Below are positions 44,426-53,918 of a stretch of 64,000 nucleotides of DNA, piece after piece (the stretch's first letter is position 1; the number at the start of each line of letters is the position of its first letter). Position numbers and translations under genes: made by a program. This stretch comes from Brumicola pallidula DSM 14239 = ACAM 615 (lineage in GTDB: Bacteria > Pseudomonadota > Gammaproteobacteria > Enterobacterales > Alteromonadaceae). The stretch covers positions 62,001-126,000 of the forward strand of contig NZ_AUAV01000012.1 of the NCBI RefSeq assembly GCF_000428905.1, in the 5' to 3' direction. The notes under the pieces were generated by a model. That model was given only the letters and a program-made list of their open reading frames with translations. It did not search any database and was not told the DNA's origin.

Positions 44426-45703
44426 TCATTTGCATTTGATGTCCTTGGGCCTATGATCTGCGCTAAATGTCTGACGAAAACAGCCACCTTCTAAATGTTC
44501 TTCTAAATTCAGTGCACTAATAAGTTGCTCTGCTGTGTTATCGCTTGAAGGTATCTTAGCTTCGTCAATAATCTTAGGGTTAGCTACATCATATGGCATT
44601 GTTGTTTTAAACTGCGACCAATTAGTTACGATACTATCTACAACTTGACTCCCCACTAAGTAGGCTGACTCTAAAGATGAACGCATACCAGCATAACCAT
44701 TTTCACCACTCTCTAACTGCAGGTTTTCCAAGGGGCTAAGTCCGGGTGGCTGCATCGAGTAATTGCTGCCTGTTCTAAGTACCATAAAGCGAGATTTATC
44801 GACTTTCTTTGCATTATGCAAGTACACCAGTGATTGGTAACTACCGGTGTCTTCCATACCAGAGCTAACAAAGTTTCCTTCACCTCCTGTCCAGTAATGA
44901 GTCCAGTTATTAGCCCACTGATTTAGCAAGTCACCATGCCAAAATGTAGACGCTGCTAATTGATCACCTTTTAGAACAAACGGTGGCCTTTGAGCATTTG
45001 GATAGCCTATATATTTGGCTCTTAAGCTTTGCATGGCGGGGTAGTCGTTCAATTTTGTATCTTTAGTTAATGCAAATGCCCAGTCAGTTAATTGCGCATT
45101 CAGCTTATAAACTTCTCCGTTTGTGGATTGACCGTGTCTATTAAGCTTACTTAGGTCAAGGGTCTGATTAGGTTCTAGTGGCGCAGTGTTAAACAAAGGG
45201 AAGTAACCGCTTGACCAGCTTTCAGGTATTTCTCTGGCATCAATTTGATGAGCAAGATCACCATCTACTAGCCACGTGGCCCAAGCAGCAGAGCCTATTG
45301 ATGCATCGGCGGGGTCAAAACCAGCGATGCCTGCAACGAGCCAGTAGGCGTGAGTTAAATCAAATCTGGGGTCAAGGCCTAACGCCATAATCGCAGCTGC
45401 AGCTTTAGCCGTGCCCATTCCAGTTACAATTCCCATTACGCCCGTTTTGGGATTGATACAAATATCGTGATGTGAAACGGCAAAGGGTAAACAAGTGTCT
45501 AGTTTTTGGCCCGCTTTCCATAGTTGAAATTCGCCTGGTTTGTCGCCTTCATCAGCGCCAATTTCAAACATCGTGACTACGACGACCTTTATTTCGATAG
45601 GGTCATCGCTATTTTGAGTAGAAGAAATATTCTGTGGTGTGCAGCTAAATAAAAAATTGCATAAAACCAAGATACTGACTAATTTGAATGACTTAATAAA
45701 CAT
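44426..45703 (-). CDS. NUP-family purine nucleoside lipoprotein with truncated cupin tail
   Basis: The 425-residue protein begins with a lipoprotein signal whose lipobox is LFSC. The NUP core (about 35-350) shows VVVTMFEIGADEGDKPGEFQLW (in parts), VTGMGTAKAAAAIMAL, YWLVAGIAGFDPADASIG, STFWHGDLLNQWANNW and SGMEDTGSYQSL. The last 35 residues (TAEQLISALNLEEHLEGGC, FRQTFSADHRP) match the start of DUF985 cupins (EGGYFRETYR) and then stop, so a C-terminal cupin domain seems cut off. It lies between the nucleoside hydrolase and the TonB receptor on the same strand. Probable role: binding or cleaving purine nucleosides at a periplasmic membrane face. Confidence 0.78.
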   Translation of the reverse strand: MFIKSFKLVSILVLCNFLFSCTPQNISSTQNSDDPIEIKVVVVTMFEIGADEGDKPGEFQLWKAGQKLDTCLPFAVSHHDICINPKTGVMGIVTGMGTAKAAAAIMALGLDPRFDLTHAYWLVAGIAGFDPADASIGSAAWATWLVDGDLAHQIDAREIPESWSSGYFPLFNTAPLEPNQTLDLSKLNRHGQSTNGEVYKLNAQLTDWAFALTKDTKLNDYPAMQSLRAKYIGYPNAQRPPFVLKGDQLAASTFWHGDLLNQWANNWTHYWTGGEGNFVSSGMEDTGSYQSLVYLHNAKKVDKSRFMVLRTGSNYSMQPPGLSPLENLQLESGENGYAGMRSSLESAYLVGSQVVDSIVTNWSQFKTTMPYDVANPKIIDEAKIPSSDNTAEQLISALNLEEHLEGGCFRQTFSADHRPKDIKCK

Positions 45704-45772
45704 TAATTTCTCCTTATAAAAAAGGGTAAATATACAATTATACTTACCCTTTTTTGACTACTAATAAAAACC

Positions 45773-48196
45773 TTAAAACTTGTAACTGAACTTAGCTTGA
45801 TAATGCCTAGGTAGCTCAGGTAAGACTATTTGTGCACCAAATATATCAGGGAAGTTAGCTCTAAAATATCGTTCATCAGTTAAATTCTTAACTGTGAAAC
45901 TAGCAGTCCAATTATCTGCATCATAAAATAATCCCGCGTTTACTAGCGTGTAAGCTGGCAATTTGACTACCTGTGAGAAACTTGAAAAAGTTTCATCAGC
46001 TTTAACAATACTAGCATTTAGCGCATAACCATTTTGAAAGTCGTATGTTGCATTTAGTGTATAAATGTTTTCTGGAATACCTGCTTTGCGCGCACTTTCT
46101 TTGTCACCAACTAAGTTAAGACCAATAACAGCACCACCGTACAATAAAGATGCATCCGTTACTGAAGGTAAATCCTCGACTCCAAAGAAACCAAACTGAT
46201 TACCCACTTCAATTGCTGTCAGGTTGTATACTTTTATGTTTGTATAACCAGCACCAACAACCAAGTTGTCGTTAACCACCCAGCGTAATTCAAATTCGGT
46301 TCCTTCGTTTTCAGTCGTGGAGTTAGTCACGATAGCTTGCGCATTGAAGTCTGTGCGCTCTTGCTCATATATAGACAGCGCAAAGTATAAGCTATCATCC
46401 AAGAATGAGCCCTTCACCCCATACTCAAATAGCTCTGAGGTATCGAAAGCACCATTTGCTACTTGACCAACACCGATTTCAGCACCTTGACCAGCCACTA
46501 ATGTCGCTTGTTCAGCTGCAGTAATATAGGGAATAAGACCAAAGTCAGTTTTAAATGAAATACTGGTATTCCAAGAAACCCCATCAAATGTTTCTTTGAC
46601 CGACCTGATATCAGTCTGGGTCAATAATAAATCACCTCGGCTAGTGGTGTCGACATCGATGGTGTCATAGCGCACGCCTAAAACGATATTCAAACCCATA
46701 GCCCATGTAATGTCAGTCAAGGCCGCGATACCAAGGTCGGTATAGCTACCATCATCATAGTTGTCAAAATCTTTATTAATACGAGTCGATAATAAACGTC
46801 GGTCTAACGCGTTAGAAGGCCCGGTCAAATCTCTACGGTTAAAGTACTCATTTGTAAAGTCATCACCATGCAAAAAGTCTGTATGGCGAATAGAAGGTGA
46901 GATTTGGACTTGAGCTACCACTCCATCAGTTTCGTATTCAGTCGCAAATATTAGTTTATTTTCGAACACCCAACTGTCATGGAATTGTGAAAATCCATAG
47001 GCATTTTCATTCAAGTTATCATAACCCTCATAAAACATTTGATTTTTAATTTCCCAGCCATTGTCTGTGTAATAAAAAACATCAAAATAAAGCGTGGTAA
47101 CTGTGTTTAGCAGCAAATCATCCGAGGCTACCATGACTTGGTCGCCGTTTAAGGTTGCAAGGCCAGGGTTATCTAGCGCTAATATAGGGTCAAAGTCTGC
47201 ATTTGTAATTCTATCAGGAAACAGACCGAAGCCTGCGTTATTGAATATAAATGGGTTAATACCGGCTCTAACTACATTGTATTCTTGATGAGAAATTGAA
47301 CCATCACCATCGGTATCTAAGGGTTTAGCACTGCCGGTAACGTAAGTACCGTTATCTATAAGGTCTTGACTTAATCGGTTCCAACCAGCCACTTGGTTGC
47401 CATCATAGTCGTGATACATGCCGCCAAATTCAATCCGTAAATCATCGGTGATATCAACGTTAAATGAGGCTTGTAATACAGTTTGGTCAGTTCCTGAATT
47501 TTGATAGTAATTGCCAGAGTTTTCTACTTCCGCGTATAGATAAAATCCCATCTCTTTACCGGCAACAGAAGCGGGACCACCCACTTCAGCGGTTAAAACA
47601 TTTTTGTCCCATGTGCCCGTAGTATATGAAAATGCCCCCGTATTCTCTTCTAAATATTGACCGCCGCTTGCGCGCGCGGATTTAGGGTTAAAATTTAAGT
47701 AGCCCCCAATTTTTGAAGGACCGTATATAGGCGATGCTGGGCCTCGAACAATATCAATGCTGCTAGATGCTCCGATTGGAGTTGGGTAGTTGCCTGGGTT
47801 GTCTAAGCGTTTTACGCCTCTAAAATAGGTTTCACCGGGTGTGCCACGCACATCTAAAGAGCCCGCGACACCAAAGAAAGATTGAGTGAAGGTACCCGGT
47901 GCAAAAGCAACCAGTTCGTCAATATCACTGACACCGAAGCGTTCTAATTGTTCTTGGCTGATACTTGAGACAGACCGTGGAGTTTCGAGTATGGATTTAC
48001 CAAAACCAAATACCGACTCAACATCTTGACCTGGAAGGCTTCCCAAAGAACCCTTAACTTCAATTCGTTCAACGCTACCTTCTGTTGCGTCCTCCTCGGC
48101 GACTTCTTGAGCGATAGCATATCCAGACAAGATCATTGCAAAGCCAACTGCTACTGCATGTGCGAGAGGTTTCGATTTAAAGACTTTCTTACTCAT
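45773..48196 (-). CDS. TonB-dependent receptor in the purine nucleoside block
   Basis: The 807-residue receptor has a signal peptide (PLAHAVAVGFAMILSGYAIAQ) and a plug with ETPRSVSSISQEQLERFGVSD, DVRGTPGETYFRGVKR and IDIVRGPASPIYGPSKIGG. This FhuE/FpvA-like plug style is common in siderophore-type receptors. The barrel ends in YQAKFSYKF. It has no STN domain. The genes downstream on the same strand encode a NUP lipoprotein and a nucleoside hydrolase; upstream is a secreted nucleosidase. The context therefore suggests uptake of a purine nucleoside, nucleotide or oligonucleotide rather than iron. No Fur box was seen. Confidence 0.82.
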   Translation of the reverse strand: MSKKVFKSKPLAHAVAVGFAMILSGYAIAQEVAEEDATEGSVERIEVKGSLGSLPGQDVESVFGFGKSILETPRSVSSISQEQLERFGVSDIDELVAFAPGTFTQSFFGVAGSLDVRGTPGETYFRGVKRLDNPGNYPTPIGASSSIDIVRGPASPIYGPSKIGGYLNFNPKSARASGGQYLEENTGAFSYTTGTWDKNVLTAEVGGPASVAGKEMGFYLYAEVENSGNYYQNSGTDQTVLQASFNVDITDDLRIEFGGMYHDYDGNQVAGWNRLSQDLIDNGTYVTGSAKPLDTDGDGSISHQEYNVVRAGINPFIFNNAGFGLFPDRITNADFDPILALDNPGLATLNGDQVMVASDDLLLNTVTTLYFDVFYYTDNGWEIKNQMFYEGYDNLNENAYGFSQFHDSWVFENKLIFATEYETDGVVAQVQISPSIRHTDFLHGDDFTNEYFNRRDLTGPSNALDRRLLSTRINKDFDNYDDGSYTDLGIAALTDITWAMGLNIVLGVRYDTIDVDTTSRGDLLLTQTDIRSVKETFDGVSWNTSISFKTDFGLIPYITAAEQATLVAGQGAEIGVGQVANGAFDTSELFEYGVKGSFLDDSLYFALSIYEQERTDFNAQAIVTNSTTENEGTEFELRWVVNDNLVVGAGYTNIKVYNLTAIEVGNQFGFFGVEDLPSVTDASLLYGGAVIGLNLVGDKESARKAGIPENIYTLNATYDFQNGYALNASIVKADETFSSFSQVVKLPAYTLVNAGLFYDADNWTASFTVKNLTDERYFRANFPDIFGAQIVLPELPRHYQAKFSYKF

Positions 48197-48595
48197 TATA
48201 TTTTTCCTAAATTAAATTTGAACGATGTTTGCAACTGGCATTTTCTAGCTTTTCGGCAATTGGCTTATTGTCTGTGTAGGTATGGTCACTATTGACACCC
48301 TGCTTTGCTGATTGAAAACTATTTTGCAGGAACAATGCCAATTTCTTGACCACTTGGACAATATTCCGTGTTGTTGATTAATTATCTGAAAAACATATGT
48401 TTTTTCGAAATTTACTGATAAATAAAAGTCGTTTAGGGATATATCAGGTTGGCTCATGAAACGTATTTTGCGCTTCAACTGTGCATTGAAAAGTAATACT
48501 GCACAATTGGGGCGCGTTTCAAATTTAAATGTGGTTATTTAATTGCGTTAGTGCTGTGGCAGCGCAATATGTTTACGCTGGGCTTTGTTTGGACT
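48197..48595. other. Intergenic promoter region of the TonB receptor
   Basis: About 400 bases without a credible gene. TGTGCA and TGCACA occur as an inverted pair around 48479-48505, a possible operator. The receptor promoter must lie here. Confidence 0.4.
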
Positions 48596-49618
48596 TTAAT
48601 CTGTGTTGGTTTTACTTGCGCTATCGGAAATAACAATCTGGTCGAGCAAACCAATCATTAGCTTAGTGCCTGTGCCTGATGCAATAGCATCAAATACATT
48701 TTCTTCGTTCTTTCCATGTTGACCACCGGCCAAATCGCTGACAGACCGAATAATGATCCATTCAATGTCATTAACGAAACATACTTGACCAACGGCAGCT
48801 GATTCCATTTCAGTAACTTGGGCTGAATAAACATCCCGTAGCCACTTTCTATATTCGCCATTGTCAGTAAAAACAGAGCCTGTTACGCCATTGCCACCGA
48901 TACTTACTGTAATAGGTTTCCCTGACGGCATTTTTATTGCCTCAATGCTGGCTAAGGCTTTCTTTGCTAAGTCTAAAAGTAAAGGCGACACGCTGAAATA
49001 AGGCATTTGTTTGGGGGCGTCCCAGCCATCCTTTATTACCGACATTTCTTCCGGATGGATAAACCCGAAGTTTTTGTATTTAGGAGCATTAGGATCTGTT
49101 TTTTCTCTCTCCTTATATACTTTAAGCGCATTCTCGTAATAATCGGGTAATAAATATGCTCCTTGTTTATTAGTATCAGGGTTTACGTATACCGATTCGT
49201 CATGAAAATACCACCTTTCGGGTATTGCAATATCTCCGGGCGCAAAGCTTGGATTAACGGCGCCTGCTATTCCCATCATCACAACTTTGTCTATGGGGAA
49301 GTAATCTAAGGCCATCTGCATCGTCATGGCAGCATTGGGGACGCTAATACCGGTAGTGAAAACAACAATAGGTTCGCCCTTGTATATCCCTATTTGATAT
49401 TTGACTCCTTTTATGGTCATTACCTTATTTATTTGAGCGTCATCTATTTGTGCAAAAGCACGATCGATAGCCTCTATCTCCGGAGTGTAAGCAGAGACTA
49501 CCGCTGTCCATTTATCCACAAGGTCGAATTTTCGCGGGCCATATTCAGTATCATTAGTTTGGCTGAATGCATTGCTATGTGAAAGGGTAATAAGTAGTGC
49601 GAAAATTAATTTATTCAT
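48596..49618 (-). CDS. Secreted phosphorylase-fold purine nucleosidase
   Basis: A 340-residue protein with a signal peptide (MNKLIFALLITLSHSNAFS) and a PNP/MTAN-type (PNP_UDP_1) domain. Motifs are VVSAYTPEIEAI, GISVPNAAMTMQMAL, VVMMGIAGAVNPSFAPGDI, GGNGVTGSVFTDN and QVTEMESAAVGQVC with RSVSDLAGG, as in methylthioadenosine/SAH nucleosidases. The conserved Glu/Asp pair needed for nucleoside cleavage (EMES, RSVSD) is present. It would release bases from imported nucleosides in the periplasm. It is on the same strand as the TonB receptor gene, separated by about 400 bases. Confidence 0.82.
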   Translation of the reverse strand: MNKLIFALLITLSHSNAFSQTNDTEYGPRKFDLVDKWTAVVSAYTPEIEAIDRAFAQIDDAQINKVMTIKGVKYQIGIYKGEPIVVFTTGISVPNAAMTMQMALDYFPIDKVVMMGIAGAVNPSFAPGDIAIPERWYFHDESVYVNPDTNKQGAYLLPDYYENALKVYKEREKTDPNAPKYKNFGFIHPEEMSVIKDGWDAPKQMPYFSVSPLLLDLAKKALASIEAIKMPSGKPITVSIGGNGVTGSVFTDNGEYRKWLRDVYSAQVTEMESAAVGQVCFVNDIEWIIIRSVSDLAGGQHGKNEENVFDAIASGTGTKLMIGLLDQIVISDSASKTNTD

Positions 49619-49905
49619 ATGTGGGTTCTCTTTAAGCTTAATATAAACCCTAAGTGGGCCCTGAGTGGGCCCTCTCTGGGCGTGTCAACTTATCGAATGT
49701 GCATTAAAGATGCCAAGGGTAATGAACTATTTAAAATCGAATTAAATTCTTTAAGGTGCTGATTAAATTCAATAAAAATTTAACAGCTGATTTTTTATTT
49801 CTGAAGTAATGCATAAAGTGATTATAAATAAATAAAAACCGCACCAATTTAGGGAGCTCTAGAAAGCATTTGTATTTTTAAGAAAGCACCCAGTCCCCGT
49901 TATTG

Positions 49906-51030
49906 CTAAATTTCTTGTTGGGCCAAAAAGTGTAGTTCTTTTAAAGAAGGAAGAGGTCGGTCTTGATGATAAAAAAGTCGATTGAGTCGCCCTAAAAGGT
50001 TAACGCTCCTTGTTTCATCATGCGTTTTTTTACGCATGGGACTGAGTGTTTCTAAAAACTCCCATGGCTTCAAGTTTAAATCTATTATTTGTTCGTTAGT
50101 CACGCCTGCTTGCGCAATAGCACTTAATATTCTCTCAGTTTTACTTTCATTTGTTGGCAAAATATAAGCGCTGAATGCTTCTTCAAGTGGTCCTGAAATA
50201 GCATGTAATGTTTTGTTTATAGCAGCCCAAATTTGGTCATGCTCAATCTTCGTCGACTTAGGTGAATAGTAACCCATGACTTCCCATTCGATTTCTGCGC
50301 CACCTTTTGCTAGTGAACTGCCAACCAATGGTGAAAACGATAGGTCGGGATTAGCACCAATATTATAAGCGTCTAGTGACAGTGCGACACTAATGGCAAT
50401 ATCACCAAAAGCGGCCTTATTGTGATAGATACCCTCAAATGCGCAACGTTTTACACCCATCCAGCCATGCACTAAAGGCGCTTGTGCTGCAAATGCCCTT
50501 ACTTTATCAGGTAAATCTTCTGCGTATTTGTCAATAAATAAAGGGGAAGGGTCAAGTTTTACATCTTGCTCAGGGATCCATACCTCATACTCTTCACGGT
50601 TATCGCTTTTGCCTCTACTCTTAATGCCATAAGACAAGTTTAAAGGCCTGCAAATATCTCTATTCTCATCAATGGTATGAAAATACTCAGAACGAAAACG
50701 CTTTATAAAAGGGGCATCTAATCCTGCCAATGCGGCGGTAGGATAACGAAATCCAATATCGCTATTGTTGACTAAATGAAAACCGGGTAAGTGCCTTGCG
50801 AGTATTGTTTTGACACCCGCTGCCGCTTGGTAGTTTTGGAGTACTATGCTGCGTTCAGGCTCAATAGATAAACGTTGCCCCTCAGGGGTAATGTATTTTG
50901 GTGTTTTATGAAACTCGTCACAAGGTAAGCCTAAGTGTCCGACAAACTGATTCCTAATCTTTGCCAACTCGGCGAATAATGCCGAGTGGTTTCTAATATG
51001 CCTGAACAAGGGGCGTTGGTTTTTACGCAT
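49906..51030 (-). CDS. Unrecognised protein at the end of the urate operon
   Basis: A 374-residue protein without signal peptide or membrane helices. I do not recognise the family. It is rich in conserved-looking blocks (YITPEGQRLSIEPERSIVLQ, GFRYPTAALAGLDAPF, LVHGWMGVKRCAFEGIYHN, GGAEIEWEVMGYYSP) and has a basic N-terminus. ATG 51030 follows the puuD stop by one base, so it is translationally linked; the longer start at 51054 is less likely. As the last gene of xdhABC-uraD-uraH-guaD-puuD it probably acts in urate or purine oxidation, for instance with PuuD electron transfer or assembly. This is inference from position. Confidence 0.7.
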   Translation of the reverse strand: MRKNQRPLFRHIRNHSALFAELAKIRNQFVGHLGLPCDEFHKTPKYITPEGQRLSIEPERSIVLQNYQAAAGVKTILARHLPGFHLVNNSDIGFRYPTAALAGLDAPFIKRFRSEYFHTIDENRDICRPLNLSYGIKSRGKSDNREEYEVWIPEQDVKLDPSPLFIDKYAEDLPDKVRAFAAQAPLVHGWMGVKRCAFEGIYHNKAAFGDIAISVALSLDAYNIGANPDLSFSPLVGSSLAKGGAEIEWEVMGYYSPKSTKIEHDQIWAAINKTLHAISGPLEEAFSAYILPTNESKTERILSAIAQAGVTNEQIIDLNLKPWEFLETLSPMRKKTHDETRSVNLLGRLNRLFYHQDRPLPSLKELHFLAQQEI

Positions 51031-51031
51031 A

Positions 51032-52258
51032 CTATTTCTCTGTTTTTTGAGCAAACCAGTCAGCGATCTGTTGTCTCTCTGGTTGCGTCATATTTGTTTT
51101 ATTTAATAGAGGCATATCTTTTGTGACGGTTGTGCGATTTACAATTTGAGGCGCGTATCGCTGTATGTCTGACCATTTGTCGTAAACTACCCCTAAAGGA
51201 GCAATTTTAAATATATCATCGGAAGGCATACTAGAATGACAACTAACGCAATGGGTTTGAATAAGGCCAAATACCTCTCTTTCAGTCGAGCTTAGGGCTG
51301 CTAAGGTTCGTTCTTCAGACTGGCTGGCCATTTCCACGCTTATTGCTGTCTCAGTCTGTTTTGGCCACGATATCCAAAGTGTTAACAACGCCATCATGAC
51401 CGTCCCAGAAACTAAAATAGATGGCTTTACTACACCCGTATGCCGTAAATTAAAAAAGTGTCTAATCCATGCTGAAATAGCAATAAAACAAACTAAAACC
51501 AACCAATTATGTTCATGTTGATAAGTGATTGGGTAGTGGTTACTGATCATAATAAACAGTAAAGGTAAAGTTAAGTAGTTGTTGTGCAATGAACGAAGTT
51601 TTGCGCCAAGTCCCCAAGCAGGATCTATTGCTTGTTTGTTAGTCACTGCAGCTACCATTTTGCGCTGGGCAGGCATAATATTGAGTAGTACGTTGCCAGC
51701 CATCAATGTGCCAATTAATGCACCGACATGAATAAATGCGCCTCGGCCACTAAACAATGAGGTTGCTAGCCAGCAAGCAAACATAATATAGAAGACTAAA
51801 AACACGGCAAATAATTTAGGCTTCTTACCCAACCTGCTTCTACATGCTACTTCATAAATAATCAAACCACCGAAAATATAACCAATACCCAAAGTAATTG
51901 CCGCAGTAGGGCTTAAATCCATTACACGTGGATCAATCAAGAAGGCAGATGCACCAAAGTAATAAACCAACACCAGCAGCGCAAAGCCGCTAATCCAGGT
52001 GGTATATGCTTCCCATTTAAACCAATGTAACGTGGTTGGCATGGTTTCTGGACCGTAGTTATATTTAGCTACTTCATAAAAGCCGCCACCATGTATTGCC
52101 CATAAGTCTCCTTTGATACCTTTGTCTTGTTTCCACTTAGGAGGCGTGCGCAGATTATTATCTAACCAAATAAAGTAGAACGATGCCCCAATCCAAGCAA
52201 CGCCGGCTACTACGTGAAACCATCTAATAAAAAGTGACATCCAATCAAGCCAAAACAT
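51032..52258 (-). CDS. puuD: Membrane urate oxidase with cytochrome c domain
   Basis: A 408-residue protein. The N-terminal part holds about eight to nine membrane helices (WMSLFIRWFHVVAGVAWIGASF, WISGFALLVLVYYF, IMFACWLATSLFSGRGAFIHVG) as in PuuD, the quinone- or cytochrome-linked urate hydroxylase (DUF989 family). The C-terminus is a class I cytochrome c domain with heme motif CVSCH near residue 348 and a distal Met (KDMPLLNKTNMTQPERQ). It oxidises urate to 5-hydroxyisourate and passes electrons to the respiratory chain. It overlaps guaD by 14 bases; ATG 52258 is inside the guaD end. Confidence 0.9.
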   Translation of the reverse strand: MFWLDWMSLFIRWFHVVAGVAWIGASFYFIWLDNNLRTPPKWKQDKGIKGDLWAIHGGGFYEVAKYNYGPETMPTTLHWFKWEAYTTWISGFALLVLVYYFGASAFLIDPRVMDLSPTAAITLGIGYIFGGLIIYEVACRSRLGKKPKLFAVFLVFYIMFACWLATSLFSGRGAFIHVGALIGTLMAGNVLLNIMPAQRKMVAAVTNKQAIDPAWGLGAKLRSLHNNYLTLPLLFIMISNHYPITYQHEHNWLVLVCFIAISAWIRHFFNLRHTGVVKPSILVSGTVMMALLTLWISWPKQTETAISVEMASQSEERTLAALSSTEREVFGLIQTHCVSCHSSMPSDDIFKIAPLGVVYDKWSDIQRYAPQIVNRTTVTKDMPLLNKTNMTQPERQQIADWFAQKTEK

Positions 52259-53564
52259 GAGACTTCTCCATCGATATTTTTTGTTGGTTACCCGCAATAT
52301 AAGTCGCTTCTATTGCCCGATCATCGCCTATTAGGCTTAACGCAAACAAGATGTCACTCGCATTATTAAGTTGCTTAATCCGCAATTGGCTAAGCGAGTT
52401 GAAATGAGGATCCAGGATAATGAAGTCGGCATAAGTTCCAGGGTTTAAATTACCAATACTGTCTGCTAAATCATAGGCTTGTGCAGGTCCTTGTGTCATC
52501 ATGTATAATCCTTCTAGCGGGCTTATTGGTGCGTGTTTTAATTGGCTTACTTTATACGCTTCACCATAGGTACGTAACATATTAAAAGTTGTTCCCGCAC
52601 CAACGTCAGTTGCTAATGCAATATTGACCTGATGGCGCTTTGCGGCTTGTATATCGAACAATCCGCTGCCTAAGAATAAATTTGAGGTAGGACAAAATGC
52701 AGCGGTAGCGCCAGACTCGGCTAGTTGCGACCACTCATCCTCTGATAAGTGCAAACAGTGTCCAAATACGGCCCTTTTTCTAACCATATTAAAGTTGGCA
52801 TACACATCTAAATACGATGAATGTTCAGGATAAAGGCTTCTTACCCATTCAACTTCATGCGCGTTTTCGGATAGGTGTGTTTGCACAAATACATCAGGGT
52901 ATTGTTGCGCTAATTCACTCAATGCAGCGAGTTGGGCCGAGCTACTAGTGGGCGCGAATCTTGGTGTAAGTGCGTATAAATTGCGGCCTTTGCCATGCCA
53001 TCGGGCAATTAGCTCATCACTATCAGATTGAGCTGATGCGGGGGTATCTTGTAAATATTCAGGGCAGTGCCTGTCCATGCATACCTTACCCGTGACAAAT
53101 GACATATTTAGTGAAGACGCTGCGGTAAACAAAGCATCGACTGATTGCTTATGAACAGTTGAAAATGCGAGGGCAGTTGTGGTGCCATTATCAATTAGTT
53201 GGCGAATAAAAATATTTGCAATATGTTCGCAATACTCGACTGACTCAAACTTATTCTCAGTTGGAAACGTGTAGTTTTGTAACCATGCTAATAGTTGCTT
53301 GCCGTATTGGGCAATCATTTCAGTTTGCGGATAATGTAAGTGGCTATCAATTAAACCAGGAACCAACAAACGCCCTCTATAATCAACCGTATTCACCTTC
53401 GAATACTGGCGTGAAATGTCGTTATAGTGACCGAGCGCAATGATCTTTTGATTTGCTACCACCAAGGCGCCATCGTCAAACATAACGGCCTGCGTATCAG
53501 GTGTTAGCGTAGCCACCGGAAAGTGTAAAATATTTGCTCGGTAAAGCGTGGTTTTGATATTCAC
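52245..53564 (-). CDS. guaD: Guanine deaminase
   Basis: A 439-residue amidohydrolase. Metal motifs are IDSHLHYPQTEM (HxH), VQTHLSENAHEVEW (His), FGHCLHLSEDEW (His) and ALATDVGAGTTF (Asp), with the guanine deaminase signature SYLDVYANFN. It converts guanine to xanthine for XdhABC. Translation starts with GTG at 53564, overlapping the uraH TAG by one base (TAGTG). It is in the middle of the eight-gene operon. Confidence 0.92.
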   Translation of the reverse strand: MNIKTTLYRANILHFPVATLTPDTQAVMFDDGALVVANQKIIALGHYNDISRQYSKVNTVDYRGRLLVPGLIDSHLHYPQTEMIAQYGKQLLAWLQNYTFPTENKFESVEYCEHIANIFIRQLIDNGTTTALAFSTVHKQSVDALFTAASSLNMSFVTGKVCMDRHCPEYLQDTPASAQSDSDELIARWHGKGRNLYALTPRFAPTSSSAQLAALSELAQQYPDVFVQTHLSENAHEVEWVRSLYPEHSSYLDVYANFNMVRKRAVFGHCLHLSEDEWSQLAESGATAAFCPTSNLFLGSGLFDIQAAKRHQVNIALATDVGAGTTFNMLRTYGEAYKVSQLKHAPISPLEGLYMMTQGPAQAYDLADSIGNLNPGTYADFIILDPHFNSLSQLRIKQLNNASDILFALSLIGDDRAIEATYIAGNQQKISMEKSHVLA

Positions 53565-53911
53565 TAACTTCCTCTGTAACTGCTGTAGCCAAATGGCGAG
53601 ATTAATAATGGAATGTGGTAATGGCCGCCGTTTTTCGTCATTTCAAAATGAATGTCGATAAACGGGTAAAAGCTTTGCCCGTGAGTTGATATTAAATAGT
53701 CTTTGCAATGAAAACGAATGCAATATTCACCCGCTAAAAAGTCAATTGTGCCCCATTGATTAAAGCGCCCATCTTTGTCAGTAGTGCCTGCAAAATGGGT
53801 GTCATCAGGGAGGGTTAAGGTTAGCATTATGCCAGCCGCTGGCTTGCCGTTCGTGGTATCGAGCACATGGCTAGATAGAGTATTTATTTTGCGATTCATT
53901 TTACTTGTCAC
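53564..53911 (-). CDS. uraH: 5-hydroxyisourate hydrolase (transthyretin-like)
   Basis: A 115-residue transthyretin-related protein: LSSHVLDTTNGKPAAGI at the N-terminus (catalytic His), the Arg in GRFNQWG and the C-terminal HYHIPLLISPFGYSSYRGS tetrapeptide YRGS that defines the family. It hydrolyses 5-hydroxyisourate, the PuuD product, to OHCU. The start is either GTG 53911 with AAGGA ten bases upstream, or ATG 53899. It lies seven bases downstream of uraD. Confidence 0.93.
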   Translation of the reverse strand: MTSKMNRKINTLSSHVLDTTNGKPAAGIMLTLTLPDDTHFAGTTDKDGRFNQWGTIDFLAGEYCIRFHCKDYLISTHGQSFYPFIDIHFEMTKNGGHYHIPLLISPFGYSSYRGS

Positions 53912-53918
53912 AGTGTGG

